A program made the position numbers and the translations under genes. The notes under the pieces are model-generated. The model was not told the origin of the DNA, searched no databases, and saw only the letters and a program-made list of their open reading frames with translations. Positions 1-8,046 of a stretch of DNA of 20,233 bases are shown here, one piece after another. Origin of the DNA: Thermoproteota archaeon (lineage in GTDB: Archaea > Korarchaeota > JAOZGF01 > JAOZFZ01); NCBI GenBank assembly GCA_027492035.1, contig JAOZFT010000005.1, positions 1-20,233 of the forward strand. The letters run 5' to 3'. How positions within the stretch are numbered: position 1 is the stretch's first letter; each line of letters opens with the position of its first letter.

Positions 1-1067
1 AATGGGCTTATAAACATTTACTTGGTTTTGAAAAGGGGGCTTATAAACCTTCCTTCCTAGAGGCTCCTTTAATTCTTTCAGGTAAAGAATTAACTGATAC
101 AGTGAATGTGTATCCACATTTTTCAGCCGAATTTCTCATTCTTTCATCTATACTTTCAGATAAAAGGGCAAATGAAACAGTTGAATGGTTACTTTCTATG
201 CAAGCCCCAACTGGTGGATTCTTCTACTTTAAAAAGCCAACAGGAGAAATAGAGAACGAAACATATATTTGGGATACTTTCTGGGTTGTACAAGGCTTAA
301 GTATATACCTAAATGAAAAATGTAGGAGGGAAGCATATGTAAAGTTGAAAGAAGCTGAAGAAATGGTTAAAGAAGCTGAAAAAGGAACAAATGTTTCTCA
401 AGCAGAAAAATACTTAATTAAGGCGCTTAACGCCTTCAAAAAAATGAATTACGAATTATCGCTGAACTACTCTGAAGCAGCAATAAAGGAAATTGAGAAA
501 TCTGAAGAAGCATATTTCCTCATCAAAAAGGCCATGCTGTATCTTGAAAACACCTCAGCTGCAGGAATAAATACAACTACATTTAGAGAAGAAATAAAGA
601 AGGAAAAAATTAAATACGATTTAGGATTATTTGATGAAACAATTAAGGAAACAAATGAAATAATTAATCAAATAAGGGAGGCTCTTGACCTAAAAAGAAA
701 CAGAACATTGAAGCATTTAACAGAAATAAAAAACCTTATTTGTAACTCAACAAATCAAGCAAGAAACTTCACAGCAGCTAAGAAATACTTAGAAGAAGCA
801 TACAAATTTTTCAAAAAAGGAAACTATAGCGAAGCAGAGAAATACGCTACAAAAGCTGAAAAATCAGCTTTACAGGAGTTAAAAATGAAAAGAAACATAT
901 TAAACATAACTATTTTAATACCTCTCATAGTTATACCTCTCACAGTTATTGCATTAACTCGGCGAAAAAGAGGCGGAAAAAAGAAGATAACGTTAATTGA
1001 AACTAAACCGGAATATAGAGAAATCCTTCAAAAATACATATTTTTGAGGGAGGAAGAAGAAAAATAA
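1..1067 (+). CDS. Exported membrane-anchored protein, prenyltransferase/terpenoid-cyclase-like repeat plus helical stalk (5' partial)
   Basis: The open frame runs without a stop from position 3, so the true start lies upstream of the window; GTG 102 is internal. The visible N-terminal part contains LLSMQAPTGGFFYF followed by a TYIWDTFWVVQGLSIYL stretch, which resembles the QxxxGGF repeats of alpha/alpha-toroid proteins (squalene cyclase, prenyltransferase, complement-like). After it comes about 170 residues of charged amphipathic helix with TPR/coiled-coil character and several N-x-S/T sequons, then one hydrophobic helix (ILIPLIVIPLTVIALT) and a basic tail. This suggests an extracytoplasmic head and stalk anchored by a C-terminal membrane helix with about 35 cytosolic residues. 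No enzymatic residues can be assigned. It ends convergently with the minus-strand operon; the 166-bp gap between them shows only a weak CCTTT/AAAGG inverted repeat near 1198. Substrate and function are unknown. Confidence 0.7.
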   Translation, partial: WAYKHLLGFEKGAYKPSFLEAPLILSGKELTDTVNVYPHFSAEFLILSSILSDKRANETVEWLLSMQAPTGGFFYFKKPTGEIENETYIWDTFWVVQGLSIYLNEKCRREAYVKLKEAEEMVKEAEKGTNVSQAEKYLIKALNAFKKMNYELSLNYSEAAIKEIEKSEEAYFLIKKAMLYLENTSAAGINTTTFREEIKKEKIKYDLGLFDETIKETNEIINQIREALDLKRNRTLKHLTEIKNLICNSTNQARNFTAAKKYLEEAYKFFKKGNYSEAEKYATKAEKSALQELKMKRNILNITILIPLIVIPLTVIALTRRKRGGKKKITLIETKPEYREILQKYIFLREEEEK

Positions 1068-1233
1068 ATTTTTCATTAAGAACTTGAGTAATTTTTCCTA
1101 AGTTATTGAATTCAATTATGGGAAAACATTAAAAAGATTGCCAGATTTTCCACCCTACCCTGTAATGACGCAAAACTTTACTTCTAATTCAGAGCTCCTT
1201 TCATTAAAAAGGGGAAATCTTTTAAGCAGCTTT

Positions 1234-1446
1234 TCAGTCTTTAAAGTAGTTGTGTGCTATATAAATCCTTACAAATGAAACTCCAGCTGAAAACACTACT
1301 CCACCGATGACAGTGGTTAATATAGAGCCTACTAAGAAGCCTTTCTCCAAAAAGGAAACAGTTTGATAAAAAAAGTAAGTGCCTGCAGCTAAAAGCACAA
1401 TTCCTAATGCTAAAACCCAGTTCATTCCCTTTTTCGCTTTAGCCAA
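1234..1446 (-). CDS. Small two-helix membrane protein, last gene of the MoxR operon
   Basis: About 70 residues: a short basic N-terminus (AKAKKG), a first hydrophobic helix (WVLALGIVLLAAGTYFF), a loop, and a second helix (VGSILTTVIGGVVFSAGVSF). I favour TTG 1446 as start because an AGGTGG site ends five bases upstream; this makes the gene overlap the end of the preceding gene by 8 bp, consistent with translational coupling. GTG 1455 would coincide with the ribosome-binding site itself, and ATG 1425 has no clear site. The lysine-rich N-terminus suggests it stays in the cytosol. I do not recognise a named family. Its place at the distal end of the operon suggests an accessory membrane subunit, but that is inference from position only. 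Confidence 0.65.
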   Translation of the reverse strand: MAKAKKGMNWVLALGIVLLAAGTYFFYQTVSFLEKGFLVGSILTTVIGGVVFSAGVSFVRIYIAHNYFKD

Positions 1447-2047
1447 CTGAACCACCTAAAAAGAAATTAAACCTCTTAACTATTTCATTCACAGTAAAAA
1501 GAAGCCAATTATCAGCTTTTTCCCCAGTTTTTGAAAGTAATTCATCAAGAAAAGTCTTTGTTAATGGTTTCCCTGTTAACACAGCAATTGAAGTATTTAT
1601 TAAGTTATTAAATCCTTGGAAATATAGAAATAAGAGAAGAAAAGAAAGGATTATGAATGGTGTTAAAAGCTCCAAACTTATTAACTTCCTTGTTTTTGCA
1701 GTGAAATCCCAAATTAGATTCTTAATTTTCCAAAATTCAACAATTGCAGAGTTCCTTGTAACTATTGAATAAATATTTTCCATTAATTTGTCCTTAATTT
1801 CTAAATAACAATTTATAAATTTATTTTCAACATATTTTGAAATAAGTACAGAAAATATAAGCGAAATCAAAGCTAAAGGTGGAGAAACAACCAAGATCAG
1901 TGTAAAAAAATTTATTTTAGAAGAAAGTTCAGTTTCAGTAATTAAGGGGTGATGAACCCATTTGAAAACTATGAAAAGAGAAAAAGAATAAATAAAAGTA
2001 AATAAGAGTAAAAGAAACAATTTCCAGGAACTAATTCTTCCATACAT
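1439..2047 (-). CDS. Multispanning membrane protein of unknown function in the MoxR operon
   Basis: About 202 residues, with apparent membrane helices near residues 6-26, 46-70 and 126-146 and a cytosolic-looking charged stretch between the second and third. The C-terminal 50 residues are soluble. The start is placed at ATG 2047, nine bases after AAGGTG; GTG 2059 is part of that site and would lack its own. The gene follows the DUF58 gene by about 30 bp and overlaps the next small gene. I do not recognise a family. Membrane proteins of this size are common passengers of MoxR/DUF58 clusters, so a structural or scaffold role for that complex is the simplest reading. Confidence 0.65.
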   Translation of the reverse strand: MYGRISSWKLFLLLLFTFIYSFSLFIVFKWVHHPLITETELSSKINFFTLILVVSPPLALISLIFSVLISKYVENKFINCYLEIKDKLMENIYSIVTRNSAIVEFWKIKNLIWDFTAKTRKLISLELLTPFIILSFLLLFLYFQGFNNLINTSIAVLTGKPLTKTFLDELLSKTGEKADNWLLFTVNEIVKRFNFFLGGSVG

Positions 2048-2078
2048 AAAGGAATACACCTTAAATAAAAAGAAGAAA

Positions 2079-3407
2079 TTACTTTACCTTCATTACATGA
2101 TACGCCTTAAACATCATTGGAAGGAAGTCACCCGGCCCTACTTCATAAACATCAACCCCTAAACTCTTCAATTTTGAAATGTTCCTTTTTCTTCTCTCCC
2201 TTTCTTCTTCTATTACATGTAAAGTTGACACGACGCAGAAATTATCCACGTCAGGAAAAACTTGGCCTGGTTTTTTAAAAAGGTAAGTGGAGGGTGACAC
2301 CACAACCGGGTTGTAACCCATTGAAACAGCTTTCTTTAAAGCTTCATAAACCTTTTTTTCAGCGAAATCTTCTAAGTCGGAAATTAATAAAACCTTTGCA
2401 GGGGTTTTAATTTTTTTACCCAGAAACTCAATAGCTTTCAAGAAATCAGGTTTACCGAAGCATTGAAGCAAAAAGGAAGTCTTCAAAATCGCGTAGAAAT
2501 GATTTAGAGTTGAACCAGGTTTAATATATGTTGATGTTTCCCTTGGCAAAAGAACACCGGAAACCGTAGGTATAATTATTCCTATTAAGTCACCGTTCCG
2601 AATGGCCTGACTCGCCAGAAACAAAACAGCCTTTTTCAAATAGTTTAGCTTTTCTCCAGCCATACTTTCACCTGTATCAATTATAATTACTAGCACTCTC
2701 CCAGTTCTCGCCTCGAATTCTTTTATGATAGGTTTGCCTAACCTTGCAGTCGCTTTCCAGTCAATGAACCTCAAGTCATCCCCAGGCTGGAACTCCCTAC
2801 TTGAGTAATAATCTGTACTTAAACCCTTCGATTTCAATGTGTAAGGCCCAATCCAAAAGTAACGTTTTTCTCTTTCTCCAACAAATACTTTTTTCAATTC
2901 AGAAACCCTTGGAAGCACAGTCACAAAACTAAAATTCTTTATTTCCCTCGAAAATCTAAAAAAACCAAGTTTATCTTGGAAAGAGAAATAAATAGGACCT
3001 ATAGTGAATGTCCCCTCCCTTCTCCCTTTCAAAACATATTCAGCCTTCACTTCACCTAAATCATTAGTTTCAACCTTAACTGGCAGTTTACCTTCCACAA
3101 GTGTTAAGGAATCACTTGGGAATTCATCGTTCAAAAAAAACTTTTTTAATAATTTATTTTTGCAATTAGACACTTCCAGTTTTACTGTCAGGAAGCCCCC
3201 CTCCACAATAAATCTCTCACTTAAAACCCTTTCAACTTTAATATTGCTTGAAAACATTATTTGTTCCAAAGAGAAAAGTAAGGAGAGAAAAGAAATAAAG
3301 AGAGGAACCGTAGACACAAGTATTAATAGAGGAAGCTGAAAAACAGCACCTAAAACCATTAATGAGAAACTGCCTACGTAAACAGAAATTACCCTTTTAG
3401 TGAACAA
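2079..3407 (-). CDS. DUF58 domain protein (von Willebrand A-like), MoxR partner
   Basis: About 442 residues. Two membrane helices lie near residues 8-45, followed by a beta-rich region and the DUF58 hallmark at about 204-222 (REFQPGDDLRFIDWKATAR). A vWA-like fold follows, with the MIDAS position reading DTGES at about 244-248. Canonical MIDAS is DxSxS, so the first serine is a glycine here. DUF58 proteins are membrane-associated partners of MoxR AAA+ ATPases. TTG 3407 is chosen as start: GAGGTG inside the last codons of moxR sits seven bases upstream, and the start falls one base after the moxR stop. The TTG at 3422 would precede that ribosome-binding site. The tight junction indicates co-translation with MoxR. 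Family assignment is firm; the molecular role is known only in general terms. Confidence 0.9.
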   Translation of the reverse strand: MFTKRVISVYVGSFSLMVLGAVFQLPLLILVSTVPLFISFLSLLFSLEQIMFSSNIKVERVLSERFIVEGGFLTVKLEVSNCKNKLLKKFFLNDEFPSDSLTLVEGKLPVKVETNDLGEVKAEYVLKGRREGTFTIGPIYFSFQDKLGFFRFSREIKNFSFVTVLPRVSELKKVFVGEREKRYFWIGPYTLKSKGLSTDYYSSREFQPGDDLRFIDWKATARLGKPIIKEFEARTGRVLVIIIDTGESMAGEKLNYLKKAVLFLASQAIRNGDLIGIIIPTVSGVLLPRETSTYIKPGSTLNHFYAILKTSFLLQCFGKPDFLKAIEFLGKKIKTPAKVLLISDLEDFAEKKVYEALKKAVSMGYNPVVVSPSTYLFKKPGQVFPDVDNFCVVSTLHVIEEERERRKRNISKLKSLGVDVYEVGPGDFLPMMFKAYHVMKVK

Positions 3408-3408
3408 G

Positions 3409-4881
3409 TTAAGGCACCTCAACTTCCCTTAAAACAGAGGAAATGATACTTTCAACAGTTACCCCTTCAAGTTCAGCTTCTGGTTTAAGCATGATCCTAT
3501 GTCTCAAAACAGGATTTGCAAGATACTTTACGTCGTCAGGTACCACGTAACTTCTACCGTTAAGCAGAGCTCTGCATTTACTCCCTTTAACAAAGGAAAT
3601 AGATGCTCTTGGACTTGGGCCGAGAAGCACTAATTCATGCCTCCTTGTTTCATGCACAATATCACTTATGTAATTAATCACTTTGTCATCAACAAAAATG
3701 TTTTCTTTCACCGTGTCCTGAAGAATTTTTAGAATTCTAGGTGACCCGATTGAATACATGTTTTTTATTGCTTCAAATCCCTTACCCTTCATTATATCTC
3801 TCTCCTCTTTTTTAGAGGGGTAATTAACTTTTATTTTAAACATAAACCTATCTATTTGGGCTTCAGGTAAATTATAAACGCCTTCCATTTCTAACGGGTT
3901 CTGAGTTGCAACCACAAAGAAAGGGTTTGGGAGAGGGAAAGTTTTTCCTTCAACAGTCACTTGTTTCTCTTGCATGGCTTCAAGTAAGGCGGATTGAGTG
4001 TTGTGAGTCAAGACGCCTCCATTCCATCCACAAACATAGCTTTCAGCACCATCCTCCATTGATAAATCAAAAAGCGCTTTCAGCTTCCCTTCCCCCTTAA
4101 CTTTAATTTTCTCGACATGCACTAGGTTTAAAGGGTGATTTTTGCTTTTTAAGGGCTGCATTACTGCTGAAACAATGTCTCCAACCCTTAAAGAGAATGC
4201 TTCTTTCCATTTAAACCTTCCCAGTTCATAAACGTGAAAAAAGTGACGAGGTGAACATTTAACCACTTGACCTGCACTCAGTTCAACTTCATAAACAGGT
4301 TTAAGGGTTAACTGCCTATAAAGATACTTAATTTTCCTTTTCACAACAAAGCCTCTTTGGTTAAGGGAATAGCTTTTAAGGTTTCTGCACACTTTAACAA
4401 ACTCTCCAGCCCCTACTCTTTTTTCAGTTGCTTTACAATTTTCATAAATTTTCCTTATTTCAACCTGCCCAGTGGATAAGTGTATAGGTGTTTCACCATC
4501 TAAACATTTAGGTGGGGCTCTGTTTATTTCATCCGCCAATATTATGTTAGAAAAAATAGGTCCCTGCATGAATTTGAATTCACCTTCCTTACTTGAATAA
4601 ATAAATGACCCTATTATGTCTGAAGGAAGCATGTCGCTTGTGAACTGAATCCTTTTGAAGCTACAGCCTAAAACTTTACTGAACCCTCTAGCTATAAGTG
4701 TTTTACCTAGACCAGGAACTCCTTCCAGTAATATGTGCCCCTCAGCTAAAATAGCTATCAATATTTTTTCAAGAAGCTCCCTCTTACCTACAACAACTTT
4801 TTTAAGTTCAAACAAAATTTCCTCTTTCAATTTCGGCGCTAAATCAAAAACAAATTTTTCTTTGGTTTTGTAATCTGCCAT
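3409..4881 (-). CDS. moxR: MoxR-family AAA+ ATPase interrupted by a mini-intein
   Basis: 490 residues as translated, 321 after removal of the intein, the usual size for MoxR. Walker A is GVPGLGKT (54-61) and Walker B is IILADE (113-118). The next conserved block, normally DEINRAPPKTQSALLEAMQE, is split after Lys125 by 169 intein residues and resumes at Thr295. Sensor 1 (VVATQNP, 323-329) and the downstream LPEAQIDRF block are present, followed by the C-terminal lid (GPSPRAS). MoxR ATPases act as chaperone-like remodelers with DUF58/vWA partners. ATG 4881 is preceded by AGGGGC overlapping the upstream stop; the upstream gene ends two bases away. Splicing is needed for a working enzyme, because the insertion separates Walker B from the following helix. 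The reading frame and all extein motifs are intact. Confidence 0.95.
   Translation of the reverse strand: MADYKTKEKFVFDLAPKLKEEILFELKKVVVGKRELLEKILIAILAEGHILLEGVPGLGKTLIARGFSKVLGCSFKRIQFTSDMLPSDIIGSFIYSSKEGEFKFMQGPIFSNIILADEINRAPPKCLDGETPIHLSTGQVEIRKIYENCKATEKRVGAGEFVKVCRNLKSYSLNQRGFVVKRKIKYLYRQLTLKPVYEVELSAGQVVKCSPRHFFHVYELGRFKWKEAFSLRVGDIVSAVMQPLKSKNHPLNLVHVEKIKVKGEGKLKALFDLSMEDGAESYVCGWNGGVLTHNTQSALLEAMQEKQVTVEGKTFPLPNPFFVVATQNPLEMEGVYNLPEAQIDRFMFKIKVNYPSKKEERDIMKGKGFEAIKNMYSIGSPRILKILQDTVKENIFVDDKVINYISDIVHETRRHELVLLGPSPRASISFVKGSKCRALLNGRSYVVPDDVKYLANPVLRHRIMLKPEAELEGVTVESIISSVLREVEVP
4000..4506 (-). other. Mini-intein (Hint domain) within MoxR
   Basis: 169 residues from Cys126 to Asn294 of the precursor. 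Block A begins CLDGETPIHLSTG; block B is VVKCSPRHFFHVYE, with SPRH in place of the usual TxxH; block F is around LFDLSMEDGAESY; block G is NGGVLTHN, ending in the penultimate His and terminal Asn. The +1 extein residue is Thr295. Removing the segment restores the uninterrupted RAPPK-TQSALLEAMQE motif of MoxR. Only about 45 residues separate blocks B and F, and no LAGLIDADG motif is seen, so there is no homing endonuclease. It is expected to splice by the class 1 route (Cys1, Asn, Thr+1). The His usually seen in block F is not obvious. The intein sits at a highly conserved nucleotide-binding site, as inteins typically do. Confidence 0.95.
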
Positions 4882-4883
4882 TT

Positions 4884-6203
4884 TTAAGCCCCTATCTTTT
4901 CTAAAACCTCCATTAAACTGTCACACATATTTATGAAATCTTTAAAGCCCACAACCTTCTTACTCCCCTTCTTAACCATTAAACATGACTCTAACAGTTT
5001 TTTTAATTCCTCACTTTTAACGCTTGGATACTTTTCCACAATCTCTTCATAAATTAATTTAGGAACAGAAATTTTTGGGTTAACTCCTACCCTTTCAAGA
5101 AACCACTCAAAAAAGGATGTTAAATACTTGTTGTAATCATTTTCAGAAGATTTAAATTCCGAAACTAATTCAGAACCCTTCCCTTCTCCACCTCCTCCTT
5201 TCACGCTTAAAAAGTTTAGTGGAGATTTTGAAAGATGGGAACCTACTGATTTAACAGTTAAGAGAATAAGAAATGAAAAAAAAACAATTGAAAAAAGAAA
5301 TGAAACTGAAAACCTGAAAATTAAAGGTTGTTGCGACCATTCAATCAGAAAAGTTAGGAAATAAATTGAAAGAGGCTTAAACAACCAAACCTTGGATTCA
5401 CAAACGTAAACAGTTACTTCCTTTTCAGGAGCTAAGTAGTTTAACATGTAATTAGCTGCTGCTAAGTTACTTCCTTTAAATAACATATCGTTAATGAAAA
5501 TATCGGGGTCGCTTACAATCACTGCTTTCCCTTCACCGTAAGACGTAAAAACTACTACTGGAAAGGGACCCCGGGGTTCATCTTCATCTCTTTCTAGGTT
5601 ATAGTTTACATCAAGCCAACTTGACCCTGAACTCTCAGCTTGAATTGACAAATTAACTTTTAACCACGTCCCATTTAACTTCACATAATATTTCCCGTTT
5701 TTAAGTTTGCCTTCAAAAACAAGTGCACTTGGGTGATTCAAAACCAAAGTGAAAACCTTTTTAAACCCTTTTTTAACTGTTAGGTTCACCAATGGAAAAA
5801 CAGGTTGTTTAGAGTAAAGAGAAGGTTCAAGAAGTAAATTTCTCCTAAACTCAACCCCAAAAACCCTTGAAAGGGAGTTCCCTTCCCTGAAATCATCAGC
5901 TAAAAGTAAACCGCCTCCATTATAAACAAATTCTTGAACAGCATCAACTTCCAAGTCACTTAATTTTTCAGCTGGACTTAAAAAAATTAATAATTTACCG
6001 TGTGGATTCGTTAAGTTAAGGGTTAAGGGAGAGTAGATAGTTTCTAACCTCCACCCCTTACCTTTAATGAATTCAGCAAAATCTGAACAACCGTCCCATT
6101 TCTTATTGAAAACTGAAAAAGCTGGTAAAGGATTGTAAAATAACAGGACTAGGAAAGAGAAAAAAAGGAGATAGAGTGCAGTATAAGAAAAAAGTTTGTT
6201 CAA
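4884..6203 (-). CDS. DUF4350-type membrane protein with Rossmann-like exported domain
   Basis: 439 residues. An N-terminal hydrophobic helix (about 7-28) is followed by an extracytoplasmic domain of about 240 residues with the DUF4350-like pattern: KLLIFLSPAEKLSDLE (70-85), then VYNGGGLLLADD (93-104) and AVIVSDPDIF (227-236). A second membrane helix (about 298-317) leads to a cytosolic helical tail of about 120 residues. DUF4350 proteins sit next to MoxR, DUF58 and DUF4129/transglutaminase genes in many prokaryotes, as here. The fold resembles a class I amidotransferase-like domain without its catalytic residues. The start is TTG 6203, preceded by AAGGTG, and the upstream gene ends 12 bp away. 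No enzyme activity can be assigned. Confidence 0.8.
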   Translation of the reverse strand: MNKLFSYTALYLLFFSFLVLLFYNPLPAFSVFNKKWDGCSDFAEFIKGKGWRLETIYSPLTLNLTNPHGKLLIFLSPAEKLSDLEVDAVQEFVYNGGGLLLADDFREGNSLSRVFGVEFRRNLLLEPSLYSKQPVFPLVNLTVKKGFKKVFTLVLNHPSALVFEGKLKNGKYYVKLNGTWLKVNLSIQAESSGSSWLDVNYNLERDEDEPRGPFPVVVFTSYGEGKAVIVSDPDIFINDMLFKGSNLAAANYMLNYLAPEKEVTVYVCESKVWLFKPLSIYFLTFLIEWSQQPLIFRFSVSFLFSIVFFSFLILLTVKSVGSHLSKSPLNFLSVKGGGGEGKGSELVSEFKSSENDYNKYLTSFFEWFLERVGVNPKISVPKLIYEEIVEKYPSVKSEELKKLLESCLMVKKGSKKVVGFKDFINMCDSLMEVLEKIGA

Positions 6204-6215
6204 ATCCTTAACACC

Positions 6216-8039
6216 TTATCCTAAACTTTTAAATTCCATTCCCTTTTCATTCCCCCTTCCCAACTTGTTTATGAAAAAGTCAATAATCAATGAAAAAACA
6301 AATATTGTTTTTAGATATTCAGCTGAAGTGATTTCTTCCCTTCCATACTTCGCCTTCTCTACAACTCTTGTGAAAAACTGAATATCGCTTTCATTCTTTT
6401 TATACTTATTAAAAACTTTTAGGAAAAATTCCCTAACTGTTTCTCCACGCTTCTTTTCCACCCCGTTTAATTTTGAAGCCATTTCAACTAAAAGGTCTCC
6501 AAGGAAGAGAACTCCTTCCCTGAAATTACTTGAATCATAAAAAGCAGCTACTCTTTCGACAATTTTCTCAAGGTCACTAATCAGTTTATCTTCCTCTTTT
6601 TCTTTACTTTCCACAGCTCCACCAACATTAAGTTTTTCTTCCTCTTCTTCCCTTTTTCTGCGTAAAGAGAAAGACACAGCTAAAACTGCAATTAAAACAG
6701 CTGAAAATGGAAATACTAAGAAGTATATGTTTCCTGCCAAACTTTGAATACTTGAAGTAAACCTTGTTTTGTTTTGAAATACGCTTGCGTTTACGCTAAC
6801 ATTAAATTTGTTAAATTTAATTTTTTCAGGATTAGTTTTGTTCAGAGACGCATTCTCATTACCAACTAATCTGTTCTCTTTCTCAGCTGACAAGTTAACA
6901 GCTGACAAGTTAACATTTGAAGCTGTTTTGTTACTAATCACAGATTTCCAACTTTTCTTTATTTGTTTTTTATGTACTACTTTAATTTTGTTCAGGGGTA
7001 AAACATCAATTGTTTCCAATTTAGATGGTGAAGGATCGACTGGGCACCAACCGACTCCTGGGAAGAAAACCTCTGCCCAACAATACTCATCGCCACTATG
7101 AACCCAGTATCCGTTGCCTGAAATATTAACCGGTTTAAAGCCAACAACCAGCCTGGCAGGTATGCCTATTTCCCTTGAAAGAAGCGTAAAAACTGTTGAG
7201 AAAAGAAAACTGTCACCTTTACCTTTCTTGAAGAAAAGAGAAATTGCTTCGTAAGTGGAAACGTTCCCAAAATCCACTTCAGAAACATACTTAAAACCTT
7301 TAAGGAAATCAATTAAAACCTTAACCTGTCCAGCCATGGTTAAGCTGCTGTTTTTAACTTTCTCAGCCGCCTCAACTAATTCAGGAGGTAACTTTGAAGG
7401 AAGAGAAGTAAACCTAGATTTCACTTCACTAGGTACATCTGAAACATCAGCTAAGGAAATTTTTGAGAGGTTATAGATTCTTTCTTGATAAGAAATGTTA
7501 TAGAGGAGGTAAGTTCCTGAAACATTTCCAGAAACCAAGACAGAACCAGTGTCTGTTAAGTAACTTTTCACTTCCACATTTGACACAGTTAACCCTTTAA
7601 CCGTTTCAATCATTGAAGGAACAGGAAGGATTCCTACGTACTTCCGTAAGCTTCCTTTATTAATTATAACTGTGAAAGAAGTAAGACTTGAAACATTAAC
7701 CTTGAGAGGGTATTCTTTACATTTATAACTGAACTGAGCCCATCCTTTACCGTCGAAAAAATCAAAAGAATCAACACGCCAAAGAACTTCTTTACTTAGG
7801 CCTGAAACATAAAACAGAGGCAAATTAGGTTTTATTTTCGATAAAGGGGTAAGTGGAAAGTAACCCCATTTAAAAGATAAGTTCCCAGTCACCCAAGAGA
7901 TTAAAAGTTCTTTACCCGGTGGAAGAGAAATTGCAGGGGCTAATTCATAATTTATGTGTTGAGGAGGCTGACCATAAGCAACTGACCATGTAGGGAAGAC
8001 AAAAAAAAGCATTAAAACTAAAATAAATTTTTTATCCAT
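6216..8039 (-). CDS. Transglutaminase-like membrane protein with DUF4129 tail, catalytic residues apparently lost
   Basis: 607 residues: signal-like helix (4-22), a beta-rich exported region, a transglutaminase-like core (about 235-340), a low-complexity N- and K-rich linker (about 350-430), a membrane helix (about 437-459) and a cytosolic DUF4129-like helical domain ending VEKAKYGREEITSAEYL. The core keeps the fold signature LLSREIGIPARLVVGF and GWCPVDPS. However, the position of the nucleophile Cys reads Ser277 (GKGDSFLFS) and the position of the catalytic His two residues before Trp reads Tyr319 (DEYCWAEV); Asp335 remains. The protein is therefore probably not a transglutaminase or protease but a binding or scaffold module. 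ATG 8039 follows AAGGTGAG by seven bases, overlapping the upstream stop. Such proteins belong to MoxR/DUF58 gene sets. Confidence 0.88.
   Translation of the reverse strand: MDKKFILVLMLFFVFPTWSVAYGQPPQHINYELAPAISLPPGKELLISWVTGNLSFKWGYFPLTPLSKIKPNLPLFYVSGLSKEVLWRVDSFDFFDGKGWAQFSYKCKEYPLKVNVSSLTSFTVIINKGSLRKYVGILPVPSMIETVKGLTVSNVEVKSYLTDTGSVLVSGNVSGTYLLYNISYQERIYNLSKISLADVSDVPSEVKSRFTSLPSKLPPELVEAAEKVKNSSLTMAGQVKVLIDFLKGFKYVSEVDFGNVSTYEAISLFFKKGKGDSFLFSTVFTLLSREIGIPARLVVGFKPVNISGNGYWVHSGDEYCWAEVFFPGVGWCPVDPSPSKLETIDVLPLNKIKVVHKKQIKKSWKSVISNKTASNVNLSAVNLSAEKENRLVGNENASLNKTNPEKIKFNKFNVSVNASVFQNKTRFTSSIQSLAGNIYFLVFPFSAVLIAVLAVSFSLRRKREEEEEKLNVGGAVESKEKEEDKLISDLEKIVERVAAFYDSSNFREGVLFLGDLLVEMASKLNGVEKKRGETVREFFLKVFNKYKKNESDIQFFTRVVEKAKYGREEITSAEYLKTIFVFSLIIDFFINKLGRGNEKGMEFKSLG
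6885..6914 (-). repeat. Tandem 15-bp duplication in the linker of the transglutaminase-like gene
   Basis: Two perfect copies of AGCTGACAAGTTAAC, read on the plus strand, lie head to tail. On the coding strand they give VNLSA twice in the linker between the transglutaminase-like core and the membrane helix. The unit is a multiple of three, so the frame is kept; each copy adds an N-x-S sequon. It looks like a recent slippage duplication. Confidence 0.85.
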
Positions 8040-8046
8040 TTAATTC

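Noticed and set aside
4-48. Direct repeat GGGCTTATAAAC at 4-15 and 37-48
   Set aside because: Both copies are in the same reading frame of the partial gene and encode a WAYK/GAYK-type repeat of the protein, so no regulatory meaning is needed.
1198-1216. CCTTT...AAAGG inverted repeat as a terminator between convergent genes
   Set aside because: Five pairs of mostly A-T around a short loop are too weak to call a terminator in AT-rich DNA.
3906-4100. Plus-strand open frame across the intein
   Set aside because: It is the complement of the moxR/intein coding region, lacks a ribosome-binding site, and has no recognisable protein features.
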